Source: a bacterium (lineage in GTDB: Bacteria; Bacteroidota; Ignavibacteria; Kapaibacteriales; UBA2268). From it: DNA of 64,000 nucleotides. Positions 23,825-33,036 of the stretch are shown here, in pieces. The notes beneath the pieces were generated by a model. That model was not told where the DNA came from. It saw only the letters and a list, made by a program, of their open reading frames with translations, and did not search any database. The position numbers and the translations under genes were made by a program. Numbering within the stretch: position 1 is the stretch's first letter; every line of letters starts with the position of its first letter. The stretch spans positions 1 through 64,000 of the forward strand of contig JANJTB010000004.1 in assembly GCA_024711295.1 (NCBI GenBank), in the 5' to 3' direction.

Positions 23825-25243
23825 GTGAATAGTGAAGAATTCAGAAAGTATGGCAAAGAGTTGATTGACTTTGTTGCTGAATATATGGAAACTAATGAAA
23901 AATATAGTGTTAAATCAACTGTAGTTCCCGGTGATATTTTTTCTCAGTTACCTTCCGTCCCACCTGATAATCCTGAAAGTTTTGAAACAATCATCAAAGA
24001 TTTTCATGATTTAATTATTCCTGGTATTACTCATTGGCAAAGTCCGAATTTTTATGCTTATTTCAGTTCTAATAACAGCTACGAATCAATATTAGGTGAA
24101 TTGCTTAGCTCTGCATTGGGAGTACATGCTTTTTCGTGGGAAACATCACCTGCTGCTACAGAACTAGAAGAGATGATGATGATTTGGTTACGTGATATGA
24201 TTTCTTTACCTAATCAGTTTGTTGGGGTTATTCAGGATACAGCATCGACTTCAACCTTGTGTTCATTACTTACAGCTCGAGAGCAAAAATTCAAAAAAAA
24301 TCCGCTCTTAAAAAGAAGTGAAATCAGTAATTTCAGGGTTTATTGTTCTACTGAAGCTCATTCATCAATTGAAAGAGCTGTTCATATTACAGGTATTGGT
24401 AAGCAAAATTTAGTAAAAATTGCTACAAATAGCGATTTTTCAATGAACATTGATTTATTGGAAAATTATTTAAATAATGATTTAAGAAACGGTTTTATTC
24501 CATTATGTGTTGTATCGGCTATTGGAACAACAGGTTCATTAGCTGTTGACCCGGTTGATAAGATCTCAGAAATTGCAAAAAAATATGATTTATGGCATCA
24601 TGTAGATGCTGCATACTCCGGCAATGCTATGATCTTGGATGAATACAAGTATCTTAGCAATTTAGTTAAAGATTGCGATACTTTTGTTTTTAATCCCCAC
24701 AAATGGCTTTTTATTAATTTTGATTTTTCTGCATATTTCGTTAGAGATAAAGAAGCACTCATCTCAACATTTGAAATATTACCAGAGTACCTTAAGACTT
24801 CGCAGGGTAATTCAGTAAATAATTACAGAGATTGGGGGATTCAGCTGGGTAGAAGATTCAGAGCACTAAAAGCATGGTTCGTTATTAGATCTTATGGAGT
24901 ATCAGGTCTTAAAGAGAAATTAAGATATCACAATTACCTTGCTGAATTAATATACAATAAGGTTGTTGAAAGTAATGACTTTGAATTAATGGCTCCTTTT
25001 TTTATGAATTTAGTTTGTTTCAGATTCAAACCTGATGATTTGTTAAATGAAGATGAAATAAATAGAATAAACGAAGATTTATTGCAAAAAATCAACAGTA
25101 CAGGGAAATTGTTTCTCACTAAAACTAAGCTTAACAATAAAACTACATTAAGAATGGTTACAGGTACTACGAGAGCTAATGAAAAGTATGTTTTGGATGC
25201 CTGGCATCATATTGAAAGATTAGCTCAACAATACAAAAACTGA
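23825..25243 (+). CDS. Group II PLP-dependent amino-acid decarboxylase (aromatic-L-amino-acid decarboxylase family)
   Basis: A 472-residue fold-type I decarboxylase. Key residues: TEAHSSIERA (His179 stacks on PLP), IGTTGSLAVDPVDKI, HHVDAAYSG (Asp261 holds the pyridine nitrogen) and NPHKWLF (Lys293 binds PLP). The N-terminus (FRKYGKELIDFVAEYM, and PGITHWQSPNFYAYF) is the DDC family opening. The substrate is likely tyrosine, DOPA, tryptophan or 5-hydroxytryptophan, giving an amine, but it cannot be fixed from sequence. It uses a GTG start, seven bases after the second permease, so it is cotranscribed with the metal transporter. A link between metal uptake and amine formation is not established. 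Confidence 0.88.
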   Translation: MNSEEFRKYGKELIDFVAEYMETNEKYSVKSTVVPGDIFSQLPSVPPDNPESFETIIKDFHDLIIPGITHWQSPNFYAYFSSNNSYESILGELLSSALGVHAFSWETSPAATELEEMMMIWLRDMISLPNQFVGVIQDTASTSTLCSLLTAREQKFKKNPLLKRSEISNFRVYCSTEAHSSIERAVHITGIGKQNLVKIATNSDFSMNIDLLENYLNNDLRNGFIPLCVVSAIGTTGSLAVDPVDKISEIAKKYDLWHHVDAAYSGNAMILDEYKYLSNLVKDCDTFVFNPHKWLFINFDFSAYFVRDKEALISTFEILPEYLKTSQGNSVNNYRDWGIQLGRRFRALKAWFVIRSYGVSGLKEKLRYHNYLAELIYNKVVESNDFELMAPFFMNLVCFRFKPDDLLNEDEINRINEDLLQKINSTGKLFLTKTKLNNKTTLRMVTGTTRANEKYVLDAWHHIERLAQQYKN

Positions 25244-25244
25244 C

Positions 25245-26837
25245 ATGAATAATTTGTTTCTAAGTAGATTTATCGTTGTAATAATATTTTTAATTCTCAC
25301 TTACCTTAGTGCTTCAATCATTATTTCTAACTGTGAGTCAAATTATATTTATCCACTTGATGATACATACATTCATTTATCCATTTCAAAAAACCTGGCA
25401 GAGAAAGGTATATGGGGAGTAACCGGGCATGAATTTACTTCGAGTTCCAGTTCGATACTTTATACGTTAATATTATCACTATTTACTTTTATAGGAGGTA
25501 GTAATGATATACTGCCTTTAATTATCAATATTTTTATTTCTTATTTCATAATACTTTTTCTTTATAGTTTTTTTAAACCGGTAATATTCATAAGTGGAAA
25601 AGAAAAAACTAATCAAATTGCTTCTTTATTGATATTATCTTTGATTGTGCTCACCTTAATAATTGAATTCCCTTTAGTAGCTCTAACAATGAGTGGAATG
25701 GAGCATAGTCTTCAGATATTGATAAATTTAACTTTTATTAATTTGTTTATTCGTTACATATCTGAAAACGAAAGTAAAGCACTGACTAAATTATACTTAA
25801 TTTCCATTTTAGTTCCTTTAGTGAGATACGAAGGTATTTTTATAATTGCGTTGGCTTTGTTTTTTTTGATATTGAAAAAAGAGTATAAGAATTTTTGGAA
25901 ACTAATGATTTTTTCATCTTCTGCTATAATTTTTTATGGTATTATTTCAATTTATAACGGTTGGTATTTTCTGCCAAATTCTATACTTTTAAAAAGCAAC
26001 AAACCTACCAGTTTCGATATTATTAGCATAATAAATTATATTCTATCATGGGTTATCAAGCTTATAAGTGAAAAACATTTACTTACGATAGTAATATCTT
26101 CAAGTGCAATATTGTGGTTCAATCTAAAGCTAAGATTACCTGTTTATTCCAACAGAAACCTCTGGTTGGTTTTTACATTGGTTTTAATACCTCTTCATTT
26201 AGCTTTTGCAAAAACAGGATGGGTTTATAGATATGAAGCTTATTTAGTAGCAATTGGTCTGATATCAATTATGTATAACTCAATAGAAATATTTAAATAT
26301 GCTGACTTAAAACTGAGAAACCTGATTGTGGTAATGATGTTGCTAACACTCTTTGCCAATGGTCTCAGAGCTTATGATTCTTTAGTTGATGTACCAACTA
26401 TGTCAAAAAATATCTATCATCAGCAATATCAAATGGCTAAGTTTATTAGTAAATATAACAATAAGTCCACTGTAGTTTTGGGTGATATCGGCGCTTGTTG
26501 TTATTATACCGACATCAAACTTATTGATTTAGTAGCTTTAGGCAGTCTGGAAACACTTAAACTCAAGATTGACAAAAAATTCACTAAGAAAGAGATTTTT
26601 AAATTAGCAGAATCAAAGAATGCAGAAATTGCCATTTTGTATAAAGATGCTTTTAGTGAATTTATCCCTGAGCAATGGATAGAACTTGAAAGTTGGAAAA
26701 TCTCTGATAATAAAGGATGTTTCAAAGATATTGTCACTTTTTATTCAATAAAAACTGAAAAGTTTATAGAACAAAAACTCAATTTAGAAGAATTTTCAAA
26801 AGATTTACCCATCGAAGTTCAAAGATTAAACAATTAA
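25245..26837 (+). CDS. Polytopic GT-C-like membrane protein (glycosyltransferase 39/83-like)
   Basis: A 530-residue protein with about ten membrane helices and a soluble C-terminal tail. The first external loop has YPLDDTYIHLSISKNLAEKG, with an acidic pair (DD) where GT-C transferases such as ArnT and dolichyl-mannosyltransferases bind the donor phosphate and metal. Other regions are not closely similar to known members. It probably transfers a sugar from a lipid carrier on the outer face of the inner membrane, but the acceptor is unknown. The tail (about 380-530) is soluble. It starts one base after the decarboxylase stop (TGA-C-ATG) and converges on the ArnT-like gene, so two GT-C genes lie end to end. 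Confidence 0.65.
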   Translation: MNNLFLSRFIVVIIFLILTYLSASIIISNCESNYIYPLDDTYIHLSISKNLAEKGIWGVTGHEFTSSSSSILYTLILSLFTFIGGSNDILPLIINIFISYFIILFLYSFFKPVIFISGKEKTNQIASLLILSLIVLTLIIEFPLVALTMSGMEHSLQILINLTFINLFIRYISENESKALTKLYLISILVPLVRYEGIFIIALALFFLILKKEYKNFWKLMIFSSSAIIFYGIISIYNGWYFLPNSILLKSNKPTSFDIISIINYILSWVIKLISEKHLLTIVISSSAILWFNLKLRLPVYSNRNLWLVFTLVLIPLHLAFAKTGWVYRYEAYLVAIGLISIMYNSIEIFKYADLKLRNLIVVMMLLTLFANGLRAYDSLVDVPTMSKNIYHQQYQMAKFISKYNNKSTVVLGDIGACCYYTDIKLIDLVALGSLETLKLKIDKKFTKKEIFKLAESKNAEIAILYKDAFSEFIPEQWIELESWKISDNKGCFKDIVTFYSIKTEKFIEQKLNLEEFSKDLPIEVQRLNN

Positions 26838-26838
26838 A

Positions 26839-28500
26839 CTATCTATTCATTCTAGCAAAGAAAATGTATCCATTTTTGCGATATAATTCCTTTAGCTCGG
26901 GTTGTTTTTTTATATAATCTTCGTAATTATTTATTTTAGCTGCAAAATAGGCGGGTTTATCAATATTTCCAAACATTAGATATTCTTCATATTCAGCACC
27001 AGACATTTTAAGATAATATCTTGAATTGACCAATTCTTTTCTTTGATAAAAATACGGTGCATAGCTTTTGTATCCCAATGTATGCACATACACATCTTTA
27101 CCAATTAAGTTTTTGAAAAAATCTACCGGGGCTCTCTGAGTGTAAGTCTCAATTTTTGGTGCCATCATAGGTAAAAACAAAAATAGTGCGATAGCTATAC
27201 TACCAAAAAGCGAGTAATTAGCATGTTGGTGTAATCTTTTTCTCTCTAGTATAAAGAAAGCAATAATTCCTAACATGATTACAAATCCTACAGATATTTC
27301 AAGACCGGTCCAGTTTACTTCAGCTCTGAGTAGAGCATTAGTAAGCTTGTCTGTAATATCCGGAAGGAATTTATGGATATTCATCAAAACTAAAGGAAAA
27401 GCTATGAACGCTGATGATATTATCACCCCGATAATTCCCAATACAATTTTTGAAACCATATTAATCTTTATTTGCTTTAATTGCACTTTGTATAAAGTAT
27501 AGGCTGCCAAAAAAGTGACGGGAAAATAAGCCAGCGATGAATAATGTACAATTTTTGTTTTTACTAATGAAAATATTACAAGAACTACAGCAAGAAGAAT
27601 AAGGTTAAATTGTTTAAAAGACTTTTGAGATGGGGTGTCATCGTAATTTTTGAATGCTTGAAAAATGAATACTGATGCAGGGAAACAACCTAAGAATACT
27701 ACCAAAAAATGATAGTAGAAGGGACCTTCATGTCCAGCATCACCTGTGGTGAGAAGTCTGATTTGGTACATAATAAATTCACCTATCATACCACTACCAT
27801 TATTGAAATATATAGCTGTGTACCATATTAATGCAGGTAAAAATGATATAAAAGTAAATAGAAATACTTGCCTATAAGGCAACTTGAATGTTTTATTATT
27901 AAGCAACCAATACATAGCCCATGTGAGAAAAACAAGTAGGAAACCAACAGGTCCTTTTGTTAAAAATGCAAATGAAGTAAACAAACCTGCATATAAAATG
28001 AATATATTGTCTGTTTTTCTATCAATCTTGTTTTGTGAAAATCTGAATAAATAGTATATACCACCATACATAAAAAAGTTGAATACAGGATCAATTATGC
28101 TTGATTTAAAGTAAAAGTGGGGTAAAAGTGATCCAAAATACACAAGTGCCCACAATAATCCAAAATTATCATCAAAAATAATTTTACCAATTTGAATTAG
28201 CATTATCATGGTCAGGACACCAAATATGGCATTTGGTAATCGGGCTGCAAATTCATTGATGCCGAAAACGTGCATCGAAACAGCTTGAAACCAAATAAAC
28301 AATGGTGGTTTTTCGTGAAATGGTTGGTAATCAATTCTTACATTTAAATAATCTCCTGTAACTATCATTTCTCTTGCAGCTTCGGCAAAGTTGATTTCAT
28401 CCCAGTCAAATAAGTTTACATTCCCATTAAACATTAAAAAAAACAGTCCTGAAATTAGAATAAAGTACAACCCATTTTTATTTAATTTAAACAATTTCAT
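26839..28500 (-). CDS. ArnT-like GT83/PMT family membrane glycosyltransferase
   Basis: A 553-residue GT-C enzyme. After the first helix it has LFDWDEINFAEAAREMIVTGD and DYQPFHEKPPLFIWFQAVSMHVFG, the opening loop of the ArnT/PMT_2 family with the catalytic DE. About eleven helices follow, then a soluble tail from about residue 450. The family moves sugars (for example aminoarabinose) from undecaprenyl phosphate to lipid A or other acceptors at the outer face of the inner membrane; the substrate here is unknown. It is the last gene of the HIT-rsmA-PAP2-umuC operon, 22 bases after umuC. The neighbouring PAP2 phosphatase could recycle the lipid carrier. Confidence 0.82.
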   Translation of the reverse strand: MKLFKLNKNGLYFILISGLFFLMFNGNVNLFDWDEINFAEAAREMIVTGDYLNVRIDYQPFHEKPPLFIWFQAVSMHVFGINEFAARLPNAIFGVLTMIMLIQIGKIIFDDNFGLLWALVYFGSLLPHFYFKSSIIDPVFNFFMYGGIYYLFRFSQNKIDRKTDNIFILYAGLFTSFAFLTKGPVGFLLVFLTWAMYWLLNNKTFKLPYRQVFLFTFISFLPALIWYTAIYFNNGSGMIGEFIMYQIRLLTTGDAGHEGPFYYHFLVVFLGCFPASVFIFQAFKNYDDTPSQKSFKQFNLILLAVVLVIFSLVKTKIVHYSSLAYFPVTFLAAYTLYKVQLKQIKINMVSKIVLGIIGVIISSAFIAFPLVLMNIHKFLPDITDKLTNALLRAEVNWTGLEISVGFVIMLGIIAFFILERKRLHQHANYSLFGSIAIALFLFLPMMAPKIETYTQRAPVDFFKNLIGKDVYVHTLGYKSYAPYFYQRKELVNSRYYLKMSGAEYEEYLMFGNIDKPAYFAAKINNYEDYIKKQPELKELYRKNGYIFFARMNR

Positions 28501-28522
28501 TTGAAATCCTTAAATGATTTTT

Positions 28523-29794
28523 TTATAAAACTATTGGTATTTCATCCCATCGAGTAGAGTATTGGGGTGATTTAAGTTCTCGTTTCATTGACCAAGATTT
28601 ACGAACACCTGATGATGCATAAAAAATGGAGCCGGCACCATAATCAAGATTGATTTTGTCTAAAGCATTAGTTGCTTTTTGCAATTGTTCTCTATTTTTA
28701 CTATCAAAAAGAGAGTCTTGAATTGCACTTTTTGGAATTATTCCGGATAGCATAATTCCTGCCTTTTGATAAAGATAACCCGGTTTGTATATTTGTTCGA
28801 GTCCTCTGATGGCATGCTCAATCAGTTCACTTGTAAAATCAGATGCAACCTGCATAACAATTTGGCATCCATTATGGTATTGAGGAGTATCCTTAAACGG
28901 ATTTGTTCGGAGAAATACTGTTATAACCCGCGCTGCAGATTTCTGTAATCTTAATTTTTCGGCAGCACGCGTTGTATAAGTTGAGATGGCTTCAGCTAAT
29001 TCACTTTTTTCAGTTACATACTGTCCGAATGATCTTGACGATATTATCCCTTTCTTATCAGGAGGTGTATAATCGGGCTCGATACATGGAATGCCGTTTA
29101 GTTCCATGACTGTTCTCAAACCTTGGATAGTCATACGCTTTTTTATCCACGAATGATTTGCTTTCGACAAATCATAGGCAGTATAAACTCTATGACAATT
29201 AAGTAATTTAGTGTATTGCCTACCAACTCCCCATACATCTTCAACTTTAACACTCTTTAAATGCTCTTCAACGTCAGGATTATTAATCAGATTCAGAACG
29301 CCTTCGTAAGCAGGATTTTTTTTTGCCCTTCTATTTGCAAGTTTTGCAAGTGTTTTTGTTTCGGCAATTCCTACTGAAACAGGTATTCCAATCCACTTTT
29401 TAATTGTTCTTTTAATTTCTCTCGCATAATCTTCAAGATTATTTGTATGTATGCCATCCAGATAAATAAATGCCTCATCAATAGAATAAATTTCTACATC
29501 AGGGGAAAATTTCTCAAGAGTAGTCATTATTCTGTGAGAAATATCACCATACAAAGTATAATTTGATGAAAAAACAGCAACATCATTTTTTTCAATTATA
29601 TCACGTACTTTAAAAAGTGGTGAGAATCCTTTGATACCAAGAGCTTTTGCTTCGTTGGATAATGCTACTATCACGCCATCATTATTAGACAAAACAACTA
29701 TAGGTTTACCTGTAAGCTTTGGAATAAAAATTCTCTCACATGATGCATAGAAATTGTTGCAGTCAACCAATGCTATGGGTAATTTTTTTCGCAA
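28523..29794 (-). CDS. umuC: UmuC-type Y-family DNA polymerase
   Basis: A 423-residue error-prone polymerase. Catalytic carboxylates are in place: D11 in [14 protein letters not shown], and D106/E107 in [14 protein letters not shown]. The thumb-side [13 protein letters not shown] helix-hairpin-helix and the little-finger domain with a typical [13 protein letters not shown] region follow. The length matches UmuC of DNA polymerase V. The start codon is TTG, placed three bases after the upstream PAP2 stop (TGA-AAA-TTG), which suggests re-initiation. No umuD or LexA-like gene is adjacent, which is unusual, as UmuC normally needs UmuD-prime. Confidence 0.92.
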   Translation of the reverse strand: MRKKLPIALVDCNNFYASCERIFIPKLTGKPIVVLSNNDGVIVALSNEAKALGIKGFSPLFKVRDIIEKNDVAVFSSNYTLYGDISHRIMTTLEKFSPDVEIYSIDEAFIYLDGIHTNNLEDYAREIKRTIKKWIGIPVSVGIAETKTLAKLANRRAKKNPAYEGVLNLINNPDVEEHLKSVKVEDVWGVGRQYTKLLNCHRVYTAYDLSKANHSWIKKRMTIQGLRTVMELNGIPCIEPDYTPPDKKGIISSRSFGQYVTEKSELAEAISTYTTRAAEKLRLQKSAARVITVFLRTNPFKDTPQYHNGCQIVMQVASDFTSELIEHAIRGLEQIYKPGYLYQKAGIMLSGIIPKSAIQDSLFDSKNREQLQKATNALDKINLDYGAGSIFYASSGVRKSWSMKRELKSPQYSTRWDEIPIVL

Positions 29795-29797
29795 TTT

Positions 29798-30736
29798 TCA
29801 ACAACTCTTGAATTTAAATTTATTTTTAAATAATGATGACACAAAAGGTTCAGACCAAACTGCTAGAAATGCAAATATGATTCCTGCCATAATATCGACA
29901 ACATAATGATAACGCAAATAAACTGTAGCGAAAATCAAGCTCATGGCAAAAATAAAAATCGGAATTCTGAAATATGACTTATTCTTAAATACCAAATATA
30001 CGTTAACTAAAGTAATCATAGTATGTCCGCTCGGCATACAATCTCTGTTTACAACGTCAGCAGGATTGACCGCACCAATTGGGATACCACCACCATTATT
30101 AACGACTCCTCTAAAAAACTCGGTTAGCCATAAGCCGGGTAATTCTAAACTCAAATTTGAAAATTCATGGATAGAAAATCTGGGTCCTATAGCTGGCATG
30201 AAAAAGTATAACAAATACGATATGTAAAATGCGTATAGTATGTTCTTAGCAAAATTGTCAAGTTCAATGTCTTTTTTTCGGAAATGAAGTTCTATTCCAT
30301 GAGCCAATGGCATAAAAAAATAAAGCATATAACTAAACTGCAAATATTCAGTTAAATATGGGTTAGCAATCCTGTAAATCCATTCTGTAGGATTTGTTCC
30401 AAAAAATGCTCTATCCCATTCTATAAGGACCCTGTCATACAAATCAGGGTTTACTAATGGTATATAATTATGTATTTGTGAGTATATTATAAATATAATC
30501 GGAGCGATATATACTCTACGAAAAAGCATAAAGTGTTTATTTGATTCAAATTTAGGAGTAATAATAGCTAATACGTAAACTAAAGCAATTAAAAATAAAT
30601 TAAGAGAAATCAGTGCTATTGCATTATCAAGATGATTAAAAAAAATAACCGATAGCACTGTGTACAGTATCAACATCAATAGAGTATATATATCAGACAT
30701 TCTTAGATTTTCTTTCGAAGCGGCTATAAAATTCAA
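29798..30736 (-). CDS. PAP2-superfamily membrane phosphatase/phosphotransferase
   Basis: A 312-residue protein with about six helices. The PAP2 active site is visible: NRDCMPSGHTMITLVN (the GHT histidine) and TVYLRYHYVVDIMAG (the second histidine and an acidic residue); the first KXXXXXXRP-like motif is less clear. The AIGPRF turn and the WIYRIANPYLTEYLQFSYMLYFFMP block resemble the AUR1/inositolphosphorylceramide-synthase-like branch. It could dephosphorylate undecaprenyl pyrophosphate or transfer a phospho-head group. It sits 16 bases after rsmA and three bases before the umuC TTG start. Confidence 0.8.
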   Translation of the reverse strand: MNFIAASKENLRMSDIYTLLMLILYTVLSVIFFNHLDNAIALISLNLFLIALVYVLAIITPKFESNKHFMLFRRVYIAPIIFIIYSQIHNYIPLVNPDLYDRVLIEWDRAFFGTNPTEWIYRIANPYLTEYLQFSYMLYFFMPLAHGIELHFRKKDIELDNFAKNILYAFYISYLLYFFMPAIGPRFSIHEFSNLSLELPGLWLTEFFRGVVNNGGGIPIGAVNPADVVNRDCMPSGHTMITLVNVYLVFKNKSYFRIPIFIFAMSLIFATVYLRYHYVVDIMAGIIFAFLAVWSEPFVSSLFKNKFKFKSC

Positions 30737-30752
30737 AGAGTAAATCCTTATA

Positions 30753-31595
30753 TTATTTTTGTTTACTATTACTTATTAGTTTATGCAAAAATACAAAATC
30801 TTCAACTAATAATCTTTCAGGTCGTTGTGTTATGAGAGCATTTAATCTGTTTCTATCATCAATTGAAAGTTCATCCGAAATAATATAGCTAATCTCGGAT
30901 TTGAGCGAATTGGAAATCATTTTTCTTCTTTGATTAAATGAAACTCTGACAAGCTTCATTAATTTTGAGTAATGTTCCTGTCTGTTTTCGAAAAAAGTAA
31001 TATTAATAACAGATGACATAACGTTAGGTGGTGGATAAAAGCAGGGGGGAGGCACATCAAATTCAATTTTACATTGTGCATTCATATTGAGAGCAACTGT
31101 AAGTATGCCGTAATCTTTAGATGCGGGCTTAGCAACTAATCTTTGAGCAAGCTCCTTTTGAATAGTCATTACAGCTCTGTTAATTTTCAGATTTGATTCA
31201 AAAAGTGAAAATAAAATTTCGGATGATAAATAATAGGGGATGTTGCCAATTACTTTAAGTGTTCTATTATCAACTTCAAAATCCAAAATATTTTTGATGT
31301 CTTCAAAATGGAAATTTCTAAAATCTTTGTGAAGTAAGAAAAAACCTTTGTAAACAGATTTAGGATACTTTTGTGTAAGGTCTTCAATTGCTCTATGATC
31401 AATCTCTACAGCAATCAAGGGATTACTATACCGTTCTAAAATTAAAGAAGTTAATGCCCCTGTGCCCGGACCAATTTCTACTATTATGTCATTTTCTTTG
31501 ATATCGAGTAAAGAAATAGTCTTTTGAGCAATATTCTTGTCAATCAGGAAGTTCTGGCCTAAAGACTTTTTTGGTTTTATAGACTTTAAACTCAT
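30753..31595 (-). CDS. rsmA: 16S rRNA dimethyladenosine methyltransferase
   Basis: A 280-residue enzyme (KsgA) that dimethylates A1518 and A1519 in the 16S rRNA 3' hairpin and acts late in small-subunit assembly. Signatures: the KKSLGQNFLID opening, the SAM-binding VEIGPGTGALTS (39-50), the NIPYY catalytic motif (118-122), and the PPPCFYPPPNVMSSVI and FNQRRKMISNSLK blocks. Length is normal. Its ATG abuts the stop codon of the HIT gene, and PAP2 follows. Confidence 0.96.
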   Translation of the reverse strand: MSLKSIKPKKSLGQNFLIDKNIAQKTISLLDIKENDIIVEIGPGTGALTSLILERYSNPLIAVEIDHRAIEDLTQKYPKSVYKGFFLLHKDFRNFHFEDIKNILDFEVDNRTLKVIGNIPYYLSSEILFSLFESNLKINRAVMTIQKELAQRLVAKPASKDYGILTVALNMNAQCKIEFDVPPPCFYPPPNVMSSVINITFFENRQEHYSKLMKLVRVSFNQRRKMISNSLKSEISYIISDELSIDDRNRLNALITQRPERLLVEDFVFLHKLISNSKQK

Positions 31596-32099
31596 TTAAA
31601 AAAGTTTCCTAAATTGCTCAGAAATTTTATCAAATGAATCTTCCAATGTCTCTGACAAAACTTTTGTTTCGGAAATAATAGGTAGAAAATTGGTATCTCC
31701 ATTCCATCTCGGTAATACATGATAATGCAAATGACCCGGTACACCAGCCCCTGCAGCTCTACCAAGGTTAGCTCCGATATTGAACCCATGTGGTTTGTAA
31801 ATCTCTGATAATACTAATGTTGACTTTACCTGTAAATCCATTATTTCTTTGAGTGTTTCGGAGTCAAGTTGATGCAGATCACAATGATGGCTGGTTGGAG
31901 CAATCAATAGATGGCCGTTATTGTAGGGGAACTTATTCATTATTACAAATGCATTGTTACTGATATACACAACCAAATTCTTTTTACTTACTTCAAGATT
32001 TGATATTGCTTCACAAAAGAAACAAGCTTCAATATCGCTCTTCTCGTCTTTGAATGAATTTATGTACTGATGCCGCCAAGGAGACCATAATCGCTTCAT
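31596..32099 (-). CDS. HIT-family nucleotide phosphorylase/hydrolase (AP4A phosphorylase-like)
   Basis: A 167-residue histidine-triad protein. The triad is HLHYHVLPRWNGD (123 onward). A zinc-like site is formed by C26 and C29 (CFFC) with SHHCDLH. The motif HLHxHVLPRWxGDxNFLP is like the actinobacterial AP4A phosphorylases and differs from the HINT group. It likely acts on dinucleoside polyphosphates or nucleotide adducts. It leads the minus-strand operon HIT-rsmA-PAP2-umuC-ArnT; the 164-bp gap to the PEBP gene would hold its promoter, but I find no clear TTG/TAnnTTTG pair on this strand. Confidence 0.88.
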   Translation of the reverse strand: MKRLWSPWRHQYINSFKDEKSDIEACFFCEAISNLEVSKKNLVVYISNNAFVIMNKFPYNNGHLLIAPTSHHCDLHQLDSETLKEIMDLQVKSTLVLSEIYKPHGFNIGANLGRAAGAGVPGHLHYHVLPRWNGDTNFLPIISETKVLSETLEDSFDKISEQFRKLF

Positions 32100-32251
32100 A
32101 TTTAAACCTGATACATTGATTTCTAATCAAATATTTTCTAAAATAAATAATGTTTTAAAAAATAATTATTGAATAATATATTATATTTGGAAATATTAAT
32201 TTAACATTGAACGAAAATAATTAAATTTGCTTATAATTAAATAATAAAATC

Positions 32252-32256
32252 AGGAG
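32252..32256 (+). promoter_or_regulatory. Shine-Dalgarno site for the PEBP gene
   Basis: AGGAG lies seven bases before the ATG at 32264. Such sites are uncommon in this window, and this one fixes the start codon. Two possible -7 elements lie further upstream (TATATTTG at 32182 and TAAATTTG at 32222), each without a matching TTG. Confidence 0.6.
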
Positions 32257-32263
32257 AAAAAAT

Positions 32264-32887
32264 ATGAAAGTAGAAGTTTTATCATTCAGAAATGGTGAGA
32301 GAGTAAATGACAAAAATTGTTTTTGCATTCCTGCTACAACTGACCATATAGATATGGGAGAGAACATTAATCCTACTATTAGATGGTACGATTATCCAGC
32401 TGAAACAAAGTCTTTTGCTCTCCTTTGTGTTGATCCTGATGTACCATCTGTTGGTGATGATGTAAATCAAGAAGACCGTTTTGTCCCAACTAATTTGCCA
32501 AGAGTTGATTTTTACCATTGGGTATTAGCGGATATTCCACTTGATATAAATGAAATCAAAGAGGGAGATGATTCAAATTCTATAACCCTACATGGCAAAA
32601 TACCAGGTAAAAAGCCCTACGGTATTACAGGCATCAATGACTATACAGGCTGGTTTGCAGGAGATACAACTATGGAAGGATATTATGGTGGTTATGACGG
32701 GCCTTGTCCTCCATGGAACGATGAAAGGATACATCATTATCACTTCCTGGTGTATGCTCTCGATATAGAGTCAACAAATCTTAGCGGAAATTTTACAGGA
32801 AAAGATTTGTTGAAAGCAATAGATGGCCATATTCTAGACCATGCTGAACATATTGGCACATATACCCTAAACAGAAATCTAATCTAA
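32264..32887 (+). CDS. PEBP/YbhB-like (Raf kinase inhibitor-like) protein
   Basis: A 207-residue phosphatidylethanolamine-binding-fold protein. The signature parts are FALLCVDPDVPS, DFYHWVLADIPLDI, the GITGINDYTGWF loop, YYGGYDGPCPPWNDERIHHYHFLVYALD (the conserved DG-PP-HHY ligand site), and a final HAEHIGTYTLNR. Bacterial members bind phosphate-bearing small ligands, but their role is largely unknown. It has no signal peptide and is transcribed alone, divergent from the HIT gene. Confidence 0.9.
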   Translation: MKVEVLSFRNGERVNDKNCFCIPATTDHIDMGENINPTIRWYDYPAETKSFALLCVDPDVPSVGDDVNQEDRFVPTNLPRVDFYHWVLADIPLDINEIKEGDDSNSITLHGKIPGKKPYGITGINDYTGWFAGDTTMEGYYGGYDGPCPPWNDERIHHYHFLVYALDIESTNLSGNFTGKDLLKAIDGHILDHAEHIGTYTLNRNLI

Positions 32888-32938
32888 AAATCTAAAAAAG
32901 ATTCAATTAATTTGTATTTTTAAATAAAATATTTCATT

Positions 32939-33013
32939 AGTCATTCTAAGAAAATCGAAGAATATATTTAATATTAAAAAGAAAATATGTTTGTCAAAAT
33001 CCTTAGAATGACT
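32939..33013. repeat. 75-bp segment bounded by 12-bp perfect inverted repeats
   Basis: AGTCATTCTAAG (32939-32950) and CTTAGAATGACT (33002-33013) are perfect inverted arms separated by 51 AT-rich bases. It lies between the convergent PEBP and subtilisin genes. It could be a very small transposon-like (MITE) remnant or a long-loop terminator; ATTAG occurs on both outer sides but not at matching distances. Confidence 0.5.
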
Positions 33014-33036
33014 TTATTAGACTAACACAAAGATGT

